DNA of 64,000 bases from Megalonaias nervosa (lineage: Eukaryota; Mollusca; Bivalvia; Unionida; Unionidae). This document shows, piece by piece, positions 1 to 13,445 of the stretch (its first letter is position 1; the number at the start of each line of letters is the position of its first letter). Where the stretch lies: contig JAECUM010001786.1 of assembly GCA_016617855.1 (NCBI GenBank), positions 62,001-126,000 of the forward strand, written 5' to 3'. Under the pieces are notes generated by a model. The model was not told where the DNA came from. It saw only the letters and a list, made by a program, of their open reading frames with translations, and did not search any database. Both the position numbers and the translations under genes were made by a program.

Positions 1-499
1 TCCTTGTGAATGAACTTTACATTTATTACTGATACTGAATGTTATATTGAAGCATCTTTCATTCATGACTTTGGTGCCCACTTTCAAAAGAACTGGTTTG
101 AAAGTAAATGGCCTAATGGTAATTCCATTCATGATAAAAAATCACCCAGGGTTTTCTTAAACTATACCCAATTGTTGCTGCTGCTGTGCTCTTGGGTGGT
201 AAATGGACCTCCAGAAAAATGCTCTTTAACTGTAATGACCAGGCTATAATTAACAATAATTAATTATTGATTATAATTTAAAAACACACCCTCTTATTAT
301 GAGATTCATGTGGAAACTCAAACTATGTGTTATGTATTACAGCCATGTTGTCTCTGCATGATACTTGCCAGGTGTAAAAAGCTGCATTGCTCAGTCTTTA
401 TCTCACTTTCAATGGAGAAGATTTTGCTAGCTTGCACTAGAATAAAATGGTCCCAGAAACATGCCCCAGATTGTAAGAGATTCTGTATTAACAGACATC

Positions 500-1420
500 A
501 TCAGCCATCTCTGAGATGCCGCCATCAGCCCTTTAACACAGATGTCTTACCAATTTGGCCTGCAGCATTTTTTCTTGATTTCATGGTAATGGCTGGCAAA
601 CACCTAGGGATCTGGACTTCCTCAGATTTCAGGACATACTTTTCTTCAGTATGCAGCACATAGTAATGTGGTACAGAAGTTAAAATACATTACAATTAAA
701 CTTAACTTGTGTGGAATTTATTTTGCATATTTACCAAGTGGATTTAAATCCACTTGTACAGGCTGATGGATGTCAGTGCTTTAGTTTGTTCACCATTTTA
801 CTAGGAATTAAACATTTTAAACCTGATCTTCAAAGAGCAAATCTTCCTCTAACTTTTCCGAACCCGAAACAGTTGTGCTTCTTCTTCCACCCAGGAACTT
901 TTTCACAGCACATGGTTCTTCTGATGGAAGTGGTGACCTGCACTGCATCTGTTGGCTTTCTTTGGTGTGGAGATTTTACTGTTTCTACTGGAAAGTTTGA
1001 TACTACACTCTATTTATGTCTTTAGAACATCTCTGTTGCTGCTAATCACATTACACTGAAACTCTGATTCTCAAAAACTGATCCTTGCTACAAAAGAATT
1101 ACTTTGTATTCTTACAGGACAAACAATTCTATGTCCTTATTCATCTCTGGTGAAATTTCTCAAAGTGCCTAAAAGAATGGGTGCTTTCTAATGGATCCAT
1201 AGTTTGTGGATGTCAAACCATGATTGTTCATACATACTTTACACAATTCTTTGCAAAATCATCATATGGATCAAAACTTGTATAGTGGACACCCCTTTTT
1301 AACTGGCACTGCCACTGCAGCCACTGCTGCCCACAAGGAAAACCGCTGATCAGATTTTAGGGTGGTGGTCTTCAGACCGTTATTCAACACACATTCAATG
1401 TACCAGGACATCTGTTGTTC
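500..1420 (+). mobile_element. Degenerate tyrosine-recombinase element (Ngaro/DIRS/Crypton-like)
   Basis: Fragments of a tyrosine recombinase read in order across shifting frames. AAISPLTQMSYQFGLQHFF (near 510) resembles the core-binding start. LLGIKHFKPDLQRANLPLTF (from ~800) resembles the L-x-GIK...LPIT block. ASVGFLWCGDFTVS (from ~940) resembles the xLGFFGFLRxGEFTV block. Near 1305-1400, TATAATAAHK and DQILGWWSSDRYS resemble the catalytic GAATTAAxxG...LGRWSSDxYxxYI box. Stops and frameshifts (for example between 1305 and 1348) make it dead. No reverse transcriptase is seen, so the exact class is open. Confidence 0.68.
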
Positions 1421-1944
1421 CTAGGTAAATTTCTAGTGTATTTCATTCTCTCTGCATTCTGAACTATGCTTTTCTCATGTGCATCATGTGACTGTATCCA
1501 TGCTATTTTAAACAGTAACATATATGCTATAGTTCCTCAGCCAGTTGCACCAGGCTGTACTATGTTTTCCTTAGTCTATTTATATCTTGTAGTTTTGTTG
1601 CATCCTTACATGGTTGTCAGATGTACCTAATCTGGTGACTGTGTGCAATAGTTACTCCCAGTATATGCTAAAGTTGTAAATAAGATGTATATATCATGTG
1701 TATACCAGATAAATAAATATTTTAGATATGATTTCTTTGACTTGGATATTGTGTAAAGACAGTGATGATTTGGGAATAGATAATGTATTTTGTTGCTTCT
1801 AAGTGAAGATGAATTCAAATGCAAAATGGTGTAATGAAAATTGGTTCTGTGTGGAAAAGGTCTGGTATTTGGGTGTGAAGATAGTAGATGCAGGATTTGA
1901 TGGATCAGAGGACAGTTTGGTAGAATATTGAGTATATTGAAAAG

Positions 1945-2517
1945 CCAATCTGACTTGTCTGAATTAAAGGACATTTTGGTAGTATAATAAATTAAAGGAC
2001 CCAGTCAGATTTGTCTGAATTAAAGGACATTTTGGTAGTATATTGACAAGCCAGTCAAGTTTGTCTGAATTAATGGACTTTTTGGTAGTATAATGAAAAG
2101 CCAGTCAGGTTTGTCTGAATTAATGGACAGTTTGGTAGTATACTGGAAAGCCAGTCAGGTTTGTCTGAATTAATGGACAGTTTGGTAGTATACTGGAAAG
2201 CCAGTCAGGTTTGTCTGAATTAATGGACAGTTTGGTAGTATAATGAGAAGCCAGTCAGGTTTGTCTGAATTAATGGACAGTTTGGTAGTATAATGAAAAG
2301 CCAGTCAGGTTTGTCTGAATTAATGGACAGTTTGGTAGTATAATGAAAAGCCAGTCAGGTTTGTCTGAATTAATGGACAGTTTGGTAGTATAATGAAAAG
2401 CCAGTCAGGTTTGTCTGAATTAATGGACAGTTTGGTAGTATACTGGAAAGCCAGTCAGGTTTGTCTGAATTAATGGACAGTTTGGTAGTATACTGGAAAG
2501 CCAGTCTGGCTTATCTG
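1945..2517. repeat. 50-bp minisatellite, about 12 units
   Basis: Units starting CCAGTCAGGT recur exactly every 50 bases from 2051 to 2501 (2051, 2101, 2151 and so on), preceded by two more divergent units at 1945 and 2001 (a 56-base step). Internal units are nearly identical. They differ mainly in their last ten bases, TAATGAAAAG or TACTGGAAAG. Confidence 0.95.
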
Positions 2518-2519
2518 AA

Positions 2520-4350
2520 ACAAAGTGATGGTTTTATTTCTTTCAACATAGAGGATTTCCAAAGTGAAAGCTGTAAATGCTCCCATAAAAGGTCAGAGTC
2601 ACTGACTGTGTACTGGATGAAGCATGTGTAGGTAAGATTTACAACTTGATACAGATGGACCAATGGAAATGGTGGTCTAGATAGGCATGTCCTTACATGC
2701 CAATGAAGAACTTCTGCATGAAAAATTGTTAGTACTATAAATAAAGAATTCTGGTTGCATTTCTGGTGTTTGTTTTTCTATTTTGTTCATAAAACTATGA
2801 CAGAATGTTAATTGTGTACATGTAATCCCATAGGTGATAATTTGTCTATGAATGTAACCCAGTTATAATATCAATATTGTTTCATTATATAAAACAGAAT
2901 GTATCACTGTAATAATATAAATCTATTCATATTATCTTACAACTCAAAATCTTAAAGATAACCCATATTTACATTCAAAAATACCTAAAGTGATCTCAAC
3001 ATTATAACTTCAAATATAGTGATGATTTCCTAAATATGTAATGGAGCAAAATAACTAAGACTGGTTTAGGAATTTAACTATAATTGCACTGCAATTATAG
3101 GTATAAAGACAGAATCAGCTATGTCCAAAATGAGGTTATCATGGAAAAATACGCTACTGAATAAAGCTGAGACCACAAGTACCTGTGAAAGGTGCATATT
3201 GGAGATGTTGACCACTTTATCATAAATAAATTTAAACCCAGTTTAGTTTAACAGAAAAGGGAAAACAAAGATAATAACCTGCATAGATGTTTATAAACAC
3301 TTTATATCACACAAGTTAATCCACTTTAGTGAGAATAGGAACTGATACACATGACTGCATTGTCTCCCTTTGTACACCCTCTAGTACTGAATATAAAAGA
3401 AGTCTGTAGGACTCACGGTACTAATTCAGTTCCCATAGTAAACCTATGCAAACACCATGATATTAAAAATTCAATAACTTAACATTTCTGAGTGCCCATG
3501 ATCAAACCTATATTTATCAGTATAGATGAAACCTGGATGTCAGCTTCTCTGTAAAGGAAAGGATATGAGCCGCGGCATTTTCTGGACCTGCATGTGTTTG
3601 AAACATGTGCTTTCAATTCTGCACCAAAGAGTCAGGTGCTAATTTTGGTAATGAGTGTTCCAAACTCAAGACTGTTAAAGGACTGGAATTCTATCAATAA
3701 AACTATGTCTCTATTTTTTTCACTTACAACTAGGATAAACTCTCAAAAGATTCTTTTTCCTAAAACATAACTTACATTATTAACCAAACCTGGCCAGCCA
3801 AACCCATATATACTCTATTTAATGTTCACCCATTTCCAGGCTGGTTCCTATTTTTCCATACCATTAGTACTGTGTGTCCTGTAATCACATTTTGGCTCAG
3901 TGTAATGCAGATGATGAATGATTTTACAGTTATCAAAGTGGTGATTCATTAATTTAATTTCACATACTCTCTCAACACAAATGGTTGTTTTTATTTTCTC
4001 ATTATCTTTAACAAGCTTATGGCTTACATTTTTGTTTAGGGAACTGCATGATCATGAGATATGGAGCATGTCCATTATTTTGACTGCTACTTGCTGACAA
4101 CACCCTGAGCTAATATGTAGGGTTATCAAACCTGTTTCACAACCAGACACTTGGCTACTCAATCACCAGTTTTGAAGTAGAAGTAAAACTTTCCTTAATT
4201 TACATTCCAACTTGAACATTTATATATTTTTAGCAATTCTGAACAAAAGTCGTTGCTGTCTGGCCATTTTTTGTACTATTTAAAATTATTACAGATTTTG
4301 AACATATGGTGTCTGGAAAATTACTGATTTAGGTCATCTAGGTTAATTAT
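2520..4350. other. Intronic/intergenic sequence without recognised features
   Basis: AT-rich sequence left of the DNAI4 exons. I looked for the next DNAI4 exon on the minus strand and saw no convincing one, and no clear transposon. Confidence 0.5.
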
Positions 4351-4355
4351 GTTAG

Positions 4356-4694
4356 TCATGAATTACTCATAATTGCCACTATGAGTTGCACAGTGGTGTA
4401 GAGCATTAACTTGAAGCTGCAGACTGCTCTCAATAGATGAATGAAGGGTTTAAAGGTAATGCAATTAGTGTCAAACATTGCAGTCATCAGAGACTGGATG
4501 GTACTCTTGTTCAAACTTCCGAGAAGATTGTGTTGAATTTTTCTAAGAACTGAAAATGATCTTTCTGCATCTGCACTGCCATGAGGGGGTGTATAACATG
4601 CAGTGGCCACACTAGTTATGTCAAATTTTCCTTGAAGAAAGCACCACACTTTGTACTGCTCCCTAATTTTATCATTCCAACTACAGAAATACAT
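4356..4694 (-). pseudogene. hAT-family transposase C-terminal remnant
   Basis: A minus-strand frame of 112 residues contains YTPPHGSADAERSFSVLRKI and then SLNKSTIQSLMTAMF. The pattern S-A-x-x-E-R-x-FS-x-L-x-x-I followed by a Leu-rich helix is the hAT C-terminal dimerisation region. A full hAT transposase is about 600 residues and the rest is not recognisable upstream (4695-5230), so this is a truncated relic. No terminal inverted repeats were identified. Confidence 0.7.
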
Positions 4695-5335
4695 ATTTTT
4701 TTTCTTTTTATGAAAACCTGGCGGGAGTAAAATCCAGCTTCATAGAAGCTTTTCCACTGATCATAGCTAAAATCATTCCAAACAAGATTACCCCAACAGT
4801 CTCATGCAAGGCAATTAAGTGTAATAGCTATTATTTCTTCAAAACACATTTTTTATTTAAAAACGATTCAAACAGATTGGGTTGTTGCACTTTGTGTATT
4901 TTACCCATGCAAATGCTCAAAATTACAAGTGACACAAATCACCCTTACTACTGTTAATCAGTAAGGTAACCTGTAGAATGGTGGTTGTTTAAAAGAATAA
5001 AAAAAATAAAAATAGTTTCTGCACAACAGTATCATTCTACATAACATCCCTCAACCAAACTTTGTGAATGGCTTACATCTGTGGTAAGGAAAAAGTCTAG
5101 AAACGTTTCTATAAGACTGAATATTAGTGGCTATCAGAACTGATGTTCTGCAATATATTTAATGTGGAAGGGGACTATGAAGATCAGAGGAACTGAGAAT
5201 TAAAAAATGTATTTTTCAGACAGTGGAAAGGTTAACAGGCAGCATACTGAACTAAGGTCATTTTGATGGCTATGCACTTGGTGGACTTCATTTTAATTTT
5301 TTTTTTCTTTTTCCACAGGAAATGAATTTCTAGGA

Positions 5336-5336
<1 letters not shown>

Positions 5337-5410
<74 letters not shown>
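5337..5410. repeat. (TA)n(GA)n microsatellite
   Basis: About 11 TA units are followed by about 26 GA units. The minus-strand open frame through it is only Ser-Leu/Tyr-Ile dipeptide repeats. Confidence 0.97.
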
Positions 5411-5413
<3 letters not shown>

Positions 5414-5630
5414 GAAAGAATATAGTAACTTTTAAGAATAAACTACACATCCAAAAAGAAAGAAGGGTGCAACTGCTGGATTACTCATAACTACTATAAT
5501 AAAAACCTTGCAAATACTGGGTATGTATTGGTCATTAAAAATACAGTCAGCATTTCATGAAGCAAAGGCAGCAACTATATAAATATATTTATTCAAACTG
5601 TATATCCCATACACAATGGTCATACATTAC

Positions 5631-5700
5631 CTTTCCTTTCCTTCTCAATTTGTTCATAAGTGTCATACATATCCCACGTTGTTGCATTAATTCCAACTTC
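5631..5700 (-). CDS. DNAI4: DNAI4 exon, TTWDMYDTYEQ segment (last seen in window)
   Basis: The 70-nt exon follows acceptor TTATTTGCAG and encodes 23 codons plus one base, ending at donor GTAATGTATG. It reads EVGINATTWDMYDTYEQIE, matching the recalled family block xSTAWDLYDSFN. It ends in phase 1. No convincing next exon was found between 5630 and 1, so the following intron exceeds 5.6 kb or the next exon was missed. Confidence 0.87.
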
Positions 5701-8700
5701 CTGCAAATAATTTAAATAAAACTAAAACCATAGGTTTTTACTGACTATGAAACTAGTTTCATATTGTGACAACTATTTCAAAACTGTTCAACCTCCAAGT
5801 TGTTAACAGTTTTAATGAGATTATCTAGTTTCTATATTTAATGATAATGAGATAAACTGCAAAATTTAAAGATAAGTAAGAAAGGAAACAATAAATAAAA
5901 TTCTTCACAACTTAAGTAGCATGTTCAGAGATCTGCATTTGTAATAACGCTGCAAATGACACAAATGCTAAATTAATCTTAATGTATACTGCTACAATGT
6001 GCTTGATAAAGAACTTACTATACTTAAAATCTGTCTTGTCTTGTATGTATCCACCACTGAAACTTACTGCCTGTCTATCAGCCCAAAGTTAGTTAAAATT
6101 ATGCTGGGCCAATAGAACTGAAAAGTTGTGGGTCCTGCAGACAACTACAACTTCTCAATGCAACTATCATGTTCATAATTTTGCTTTAAGCGAATGTGAT
6201 ATTCAGCTATTTCATCTAATATATTTAGCACACCCAAGAGGCTGTTACTCAAGAATGAACAAGCCAAGACAGCTGATTGATTAAGAACAATCACATCTGT
6301 CAAACCTGGTCAAATTCTGTTAGTGCTTTTGTATAAGTCCATTAAAGGTTTTTCTATTTTTAGAAATGGTAGTCATATTTAAAGGCAGGTTGGTATCATT
6401 TATATAAATTTCAAACACCTTTAGACCATGCTACTTTCTGTCAAATTTGGTCAAATTCTGTTCAGTCATTTTTAAAGAACTTCAGTCTATAAAGGTCTCT
6501 CAGTTTTCAATAATGCAGCCATATTTGATCATGGATCAGCACCAGTTGTATAAATTTTAAAGTCCTCAGTCAGAATACTTTCTGTCAAGTTTGGTCAAAC
6601 TATCATCAGTGGTTCTGGAACAGTCATTTAAAAGTTTATCTGTTTTTAGTAATGGTGGTCATATTTGACAGCCAATAGGCATAATTTGTACAAATCTGAA
6701 AGGTCTTAATGCTAGTATGTTTTGCCATTATTGGTCAAATTCTGTTCAGCGCTTTATGAGAAGTCATTTAAAAGTTTCCTATTTTTAGTAATGGCAGCCA
6801 TATTTGATGGTGGTCTGGCATCATTTGTAATAAGAGTCCCTTCAAGGGACTGTCACTCAACTGGCTGAAAAGATTTCCAGGAATCAAAGATAAGACTGGT
6901 TTTCTTGTTAACAGCTGAGTGTTAAAACCATCCTTGATGTTCTTGAGCAGTAACAAGATTTTCAAAATATGGTGGCCATATTCAATGTTAGATTTGTACC
7001 ATTTTCACTTAAGACCATGTAGACACCATATAAAGTCTTTTAGTGGAAACTTCATGTCATTATGGCCATTCATTAAGGAGGAGTAGATATAATACAATTT
7101 TCAAGACTGCTAGTTGTGGACATACTGGATGTTAGATTGGCATCATTTCTTTAGGACCAACTAAACACATAAGAAGTTTTCTGGTGAAAACCCCATGTCA
7201 ATAAGACTTTCCCATCAAGAAAAAAATGTTTACCAAAATTCAAGATGGCTGTTGTGGTTGCCATGTTAAATATCAGATTTGGCACCCTTTCAATTTATGT
7301 CAAAACTAGACATCATAAGAGGTCCTTTGGTGAAAACTCTATGTTGATATAAGCATCCATGCATGAATAACAATAACAGAATTTTCAAAAAGGCGACAAC
7401 AGCTGCCATACTGAAGGTCAGACTAACATTGTTCTCATTTAGGACCAACTAGATAGCATAAAAAGTATTCAGGTGAAAAATCCCATGTCAATATGACTTT
7501 TTTTGTTCAGCAGTAGCAATAAGATTTTCAAGATGGCTGCCACAGTGGTCATACTAGCAGTCAGAATGGCATCATTTGATTTAGGGCTATCATAAGAAGT
7601 CCTATGGTGAAAACCCTATCTTGCAATATAACTATCCATTCAGGAGGAGGAAGGTTTTCAATACAACCATCATGGTGGCCATATCAGATGTAAGATTGTG
7701 TTCATTTTCATTAAGGACCAACTAGATATAATAAAAAGTCTTTTGTTGAAAACTTCACATTGATATGACCATCCATTCTGGGGGAGTACCAATTAAAAAA
7801 AATTTAAAGATGCCCATAAGTTTTCAATTAATTTTGAACAATGCATCCAACTAAAAATATGAAAAATCTCCTTAAAAACCACACAGTAACTTACATTATA
7901 TCCTATCTTGGTTGTCTGAACAAGTTTAAATTTGGGTGGCTCATTGAATGTGTTCATCCCTCGTTCTGCATACCTGTCATTTCCTGCTTTGTTCTTCACA
8001 ATCTGTGAGCATCAGAAAACAAGAATATTGTAAATGATGTCAAATTACATCAAAACAGGAAAGATTTGATCTTGTTAATAACTGCTATAAATGATATGAA
8101 TTTTGCTGAACTTTTTTTAATACTCTGGATGACCGCTATTGATTCAACTGTGTCAATAGCATGAAAAAAATTGTGTGACAATAAATGGGAAGCAGCCAGC
8201 TACACTTTCTTGATGTATAGGACTTAAATCTTACATTGAATTTAGGACAATTTAATTATTTCCTTTTCAGATCATTGGTTTTCCTTGATTAAAATTATAA
8301 AGAACCTAAAATACTTATAATGAACCTTAATAATTCCCACCCAAACCTACAAGCTAAAGCATTTCAACACTTGTACATAGCTGGGCTGACTCATGACATC
8401 TGAAACAATGTCTCTTTCTTAAGAGAAATGTGAATGAAAATTATATAAATTTCCTTATCAAATAGTGTATTTTGATCTCTATAGTATATACACAACTCTG
8501 CACCATGTAGAGTTCATATTTGTTGTTACAAAATGCAGTGCCAGATCAGGGTCTATGCTATTCCCTCAAAACCATGAGTAGCCCAAACAGCAGAGATCCT
8601 AAACTATAAGTGCATTATGCATGGTAGATTTTGATCCATGCTCTTCCTGCTCAGCAGTCCTGTCAACCCTTACAATTTGACCATAAATCCTGTTGAAATA

Positions 8701-11700
8701 ACCTTTAAATTAAAGACTTACAAAAAACATTATAAAAATATGATCATTGTGATCTAATCTGTATATTGGCTTGTCAGTGTTTGATCTGGATCAAGGGTTC
8801 ATATTAAATTCAGTGGAGTTGGTCAGGGGACCTCGGACACTATAAACTGCATATAGTTTTCATGTAAAATATTGGCATGATCAAGCTGTTGTTTATAGCA
8901 TTTTCTAGAAATTATGTCCAAGAAATAAAAATATGTCCAAGGCAAAAGGGACAGTAAGTCTCTTAAAAAGCTTAAACAATCAGCTCAGATGTATAAAAAG
9001 AAATGTTCAGATTCTTTGAAAATAAAAGAGCAGGATGGCAACACTTGTTTAATGGACATCGTGTCATGCTGATTTGAGTAAGTCTCATGGCAGGAAAGAT
9101 GACTGCCATTACAATGAAATGTTGATTTGAATGTGCCAAATGGCAGGATAGATGATTGCCTTCACAACCTGAAACTAAAAAAACATACCCCAAAGATTAT
9201 ATTTGAGTTGAGAGACAGCAATAAACCACTAAACTTCATTGGGTTTGCAACTGTAGTTTCTAAACCTGTACTTGATAAGGTCAAAGTGTTTTAAGTCAAA
9301 CATAATGTATTCACTAAATCAGTCTCAGATCACATTTATGTACTTTTTAAATGCACAATGTTCAAGTTAACAATATTAGTACATGAAATTTTGCTACACC
9401 TTACTGAAAATTGGTTTAAGTTATAGAAAAATATTCTCTGATTGAGAAGGTCTTATTAGGGTTGGCATATGTGAGATACATGAGAAAATAAGGTACATTA
9501 AAACATAATATGATCCAACCTCCAGGTATCTTTCATTACTGGCTTTTACTGCTGCAGCTTCATCTGATTCTGTGGAAATGCAGACAGCAGGCATATCAAG
9601 TAGCCATATTGTATCTGTTTCTATCAAGGTCATCTCAACCATCTTTTCAAGGTCAGCATCTGTCAGTTCTTCCTTAATGTCCTCTCTCTTGTGACGAATT
9701 TCTTAATGTAAATAAATAGTTTCTTTATGTTAAGGGCTGTTCCATTTAAACATAAATGCTGCCCTGGGAAGGCATGTTATGAAAAATTACCAGGGTACTC
9801 TGGTTACTCAAATAGTTCATATGAAAATGAAAAAATAATTCAAATTACATCTATGGGAGACTACTCCACATAGAAAGTGCTTTCAGTGGGTTCCATGTAA
9901 ATTTTATTGGAACAGTTCTACAGAAGGACTTTATTCACTTGACATTTTCTATTCCCAATTTGTTTTGATATTTGTTATTCTGACTTACATAATACTTTTG
10001 CATACATGAACTCTCTTCATCAGTCATATCCTGACATGCATTTTAGTTTTTACAGTCTTGGTTTCACTCTAGAGTTTCTCTAAATAAAATTGGCATCTGC
10101 TGATGTCACCACTGCAACGTTCAAATACTGCAGGCACAAAATTCCATCTTAAGCACCAATAATGAGAAGCTTCATTCTAATTATTTTGACTTTCTGAACT
10201 CACATATTTTGTTTAGCAGAACATACCAAAATCAACGATACATGATCAGTAAAGAAGTAACTACACAAAACAAATGGGAATTTTTCAAGACTCTATACTA
10301 GTAACAGCTAGAAAGCCACATGAATTTCATAAAGTACTTTGATACATATGAAGCTAAAAACTTCAAGAAAAACTCAGTCATCATTTAGACTTTGTGTAAT
10401 GACATACCTAATTAAAGAACAAGAAGTGAATATGACCAGGAGTTAGCACTTTTCTGGATGTGCAGAATTCGGAATATTAATTTTTGTAAGGGTGGAACTT
10501 GATTTCCGACTCAATGGTCCCTCTCTTATTCTCTTGTCCCTATAAAACATAATTTACCTTATTGTCCAAAACATGGACCAATAGCTGTCTGATGCTGTGT
10601 TGATGCAATATTGGCAGCAAGTACCAAGTCTGCATGTTGTGGTTAGTTATCTAAGGTTGGTTGTTTTCTATGGGTTCTTCAGTTTTCTTCCATTTCAAAG
10701 AGCACATTAAGCTATGATCTTGACTTAAAATATTTAAAATGAACTTTCTGAAACCATACAACTATTTATATGAGGAAGGAAAATTATGCAAGGTGTTGCC
10801 CTTTTCCCTGACAACTTCAGAGCATAGACAACTTTAAAGGGTGAATCTGTTTAAATGAAGATATTTCTGATAGTGATGATGACCACAATAATTATTGTTT
10901 TTACAATGATAATAATTAGAATAAATAAAAATTGATGATGATGATAATCCAGTACAAATTTGAACAAGGAAATATTAGTTAGACAAATAATTGTATCTAT
11001 CCTGCATGCATTATAACTTTTATTATTTGTTGAAATCAGAGTTTTGAAGTCAAATATTTGATCCAACACTCAAAAATCTGTAATCTGTCATGTGAAAAAC
11101 CAGCGAACTGTATAATAAATATTAAATTGTAAAAGAGAAAGTCATATATCTTTATAAATAAAGATAAAGAATATTACATACTACATGACATCAATAGGGA
11201 CTGCCTAAATGAACAAATAAAGAAACATGGTTGGATTTGGAGGAATATTTTGGGATTTAGCATTTAGTTAATACATCTACAAGAGTTACATCAAACTAAA
11301 AAAAACACTTATAGACCATACATACACAAATAACCAAGCAAATGTTTCAAGAGTTTCTGTTCTAAAATTCTGTTTAAGTGATCATTCTGCAATTTTATTT
11401 CACAAGCAAGCACATCAACAATGTAGAAAAAAAATGTTCCCAAGTCCATACTAACTGACATTATTAATACCTCTCTCTCATCCGGGGAATTCCCATCATT
11501 TTTTCAAAACTGACATTGTAAAGCCTCTGTTGAAGAAACCAACACTTGACCATAATGATTTAAAGAACTACTGCCCAGTTTCTAATCTCCCATTTATGTC
11601 AAAAAGTTGTTCTATCCCATCTTGTATGATCTCATCTGAATTCAAACAGTCATTTTAGCAATGTACAGTCTGCATATCGCCCTTGCCACGGTACTGAAAT

Positions 11701-13383
11701 TACTCTTCTGAAAGTAGTTAATGACCTTCTCTCTACTTTGGATAGCGGAAAGATTACAGTCCTCACCCTCCTTGATTTGTCTGCAGCATTTGACACAACA
11801 GACCATGATATATTACTTCACCATCTCCAGCATGTATTTGGCATTCATGATACAGCCTTACTGTGGTTAAGTCCTACTTGGTCAACAGGACACAAATTGT
11901 TTTCCACAAAAGGAATACACTCCAGGCCAGTTGATCTATGTTGTGGTGTTCCACAGGGATCTGTTCTTGGACCTGTTCTCTTCAGTCTATACACTCAGCT
12001 GCTCTCAAGCATCATAGATCATCATCCAGTGTCTCACCAATTGTACACTGATGACATCCAAATATACAAATCTAGCCACCCAACTGAAGTTGATACTACC
12101 ATCCAAGGTGTAGAGAGGTGCACTTCTGATGTGAAATCATGGATGACATGTAACAAGCTGCAGATGAATGATGATAAAACTGAAGCCATTCCGATTACAA
12201 CACAAAGACTTTCTCATTCACATTCTTTACCTCAAACAATAAATATCAGCAACACCAACATTAACTTCACACAGTCAGTATGAAACCTAGGTGTTACTCC
12301 TGACAGTACTCTGACATTGCACCAACATGTCATGAACATATGCAAGGCTGCATATCTTGAGCTGAGACACATCAGCTCCATTTGCAAATATCTTTCAGTT
12401 GACTCCACTAAAACACTTGTGTGTTCCTTAGTACTTTCAAGATGGGACTATTGTAACTCAATTCTGTCTGGTTCGTCTCAAATATCTACTCCAAAAACTT
12501 CAAAAAGTTCAAAACAGAGCTGCTCGGATCATCCTTAGAGTACCACGATCAGAGCACACCTCCCCCCCTGCTCTGTACCCTACACTGGCTATCTATTCGA
12601 TCCAGAATCAAACATAAAATTTGTTCCCTTGCTATGATTCATTGATGGGCTGCAGTCGAACATACCTATCCAACCTCACCCATGTGTACACACCAACAAG
12701 ATACTTATGCTCCTCTTCTGACACTCGTATTCTCATTATTCCCACAATGAAAACAAAGTCATATGGACAATATTCTTTTGCACACCAGGGCCTAGCAATG
12801 TGGAACAAATTGTCCACTGAACTTAGACACAAAGACACAGTGATCTCATTCAAGAGCATTCTCAAAACTCATCTATTTCGACTGCAAGAACAAACTTAAA
12901 GACCTAATAATGTTACCTACCTTAAATATTTTCAGCATATTTTATGTTTTCTAATTTCATGGTGTTTGTTTTTATGTAATCATATCATTATATATGTTTT
13001 TAATGTTTCAGGTGTTGTCTAATGTTGTAAAGTGCTCAGAACTTCTAAAGATTTGGCACTATACAAAGTCCTCATTATTATCATTATTATTATTATTATT
13101 AATATTATTATTATTATTATATACAGGTCATTACAATTTCAATAATGATGATTTCTTTGAGGATTGAGAGCAAATCGCCAAGGATACTATACAAATTTAT
13201 AATGATACTGAGGACATTTTTAAGCATTTGGCCAATTCTATTTCTGGAAGTTGTAAAAAGAACACTAAACAACCGAAGACACTTAGGGCGAAATATGATC
13301 ATCAACCTGATGGGTCACCAAAGAACTGTTAGATACTCTGAAAGGACAAGACCACTTGAAATCCTAACACTCTCTGTGTGTGA

Positions 13384-13445
<62 letters not shown>

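Noticed and set aside
1627..1974. 115-residue minus-strand frame beside the minisatellite
   Set aside because: Asn/His/Ser/Tyr-rich composition from AT-rich DNA, no splice logic and no family signature; judged chance.
1945..2517. CRISPR-like regular repeat array
   Set aside because: The 50-base units are contiguous with no unique spacers, and the genome is eukaryotic; it is a minisatellite.
4356..4694. Domesticated hAT-derived host gene
   Set aside because: Only the C-terminal piece is open, nothing recognisable precedes it, and no splice sites link it to other coding sequence.
5232..5450. Minus-strand frame with Ser-Leu and Tyr-Ile repeats
   Set aside because: Pure translation of the (GA)n(TA)n microsatellite.
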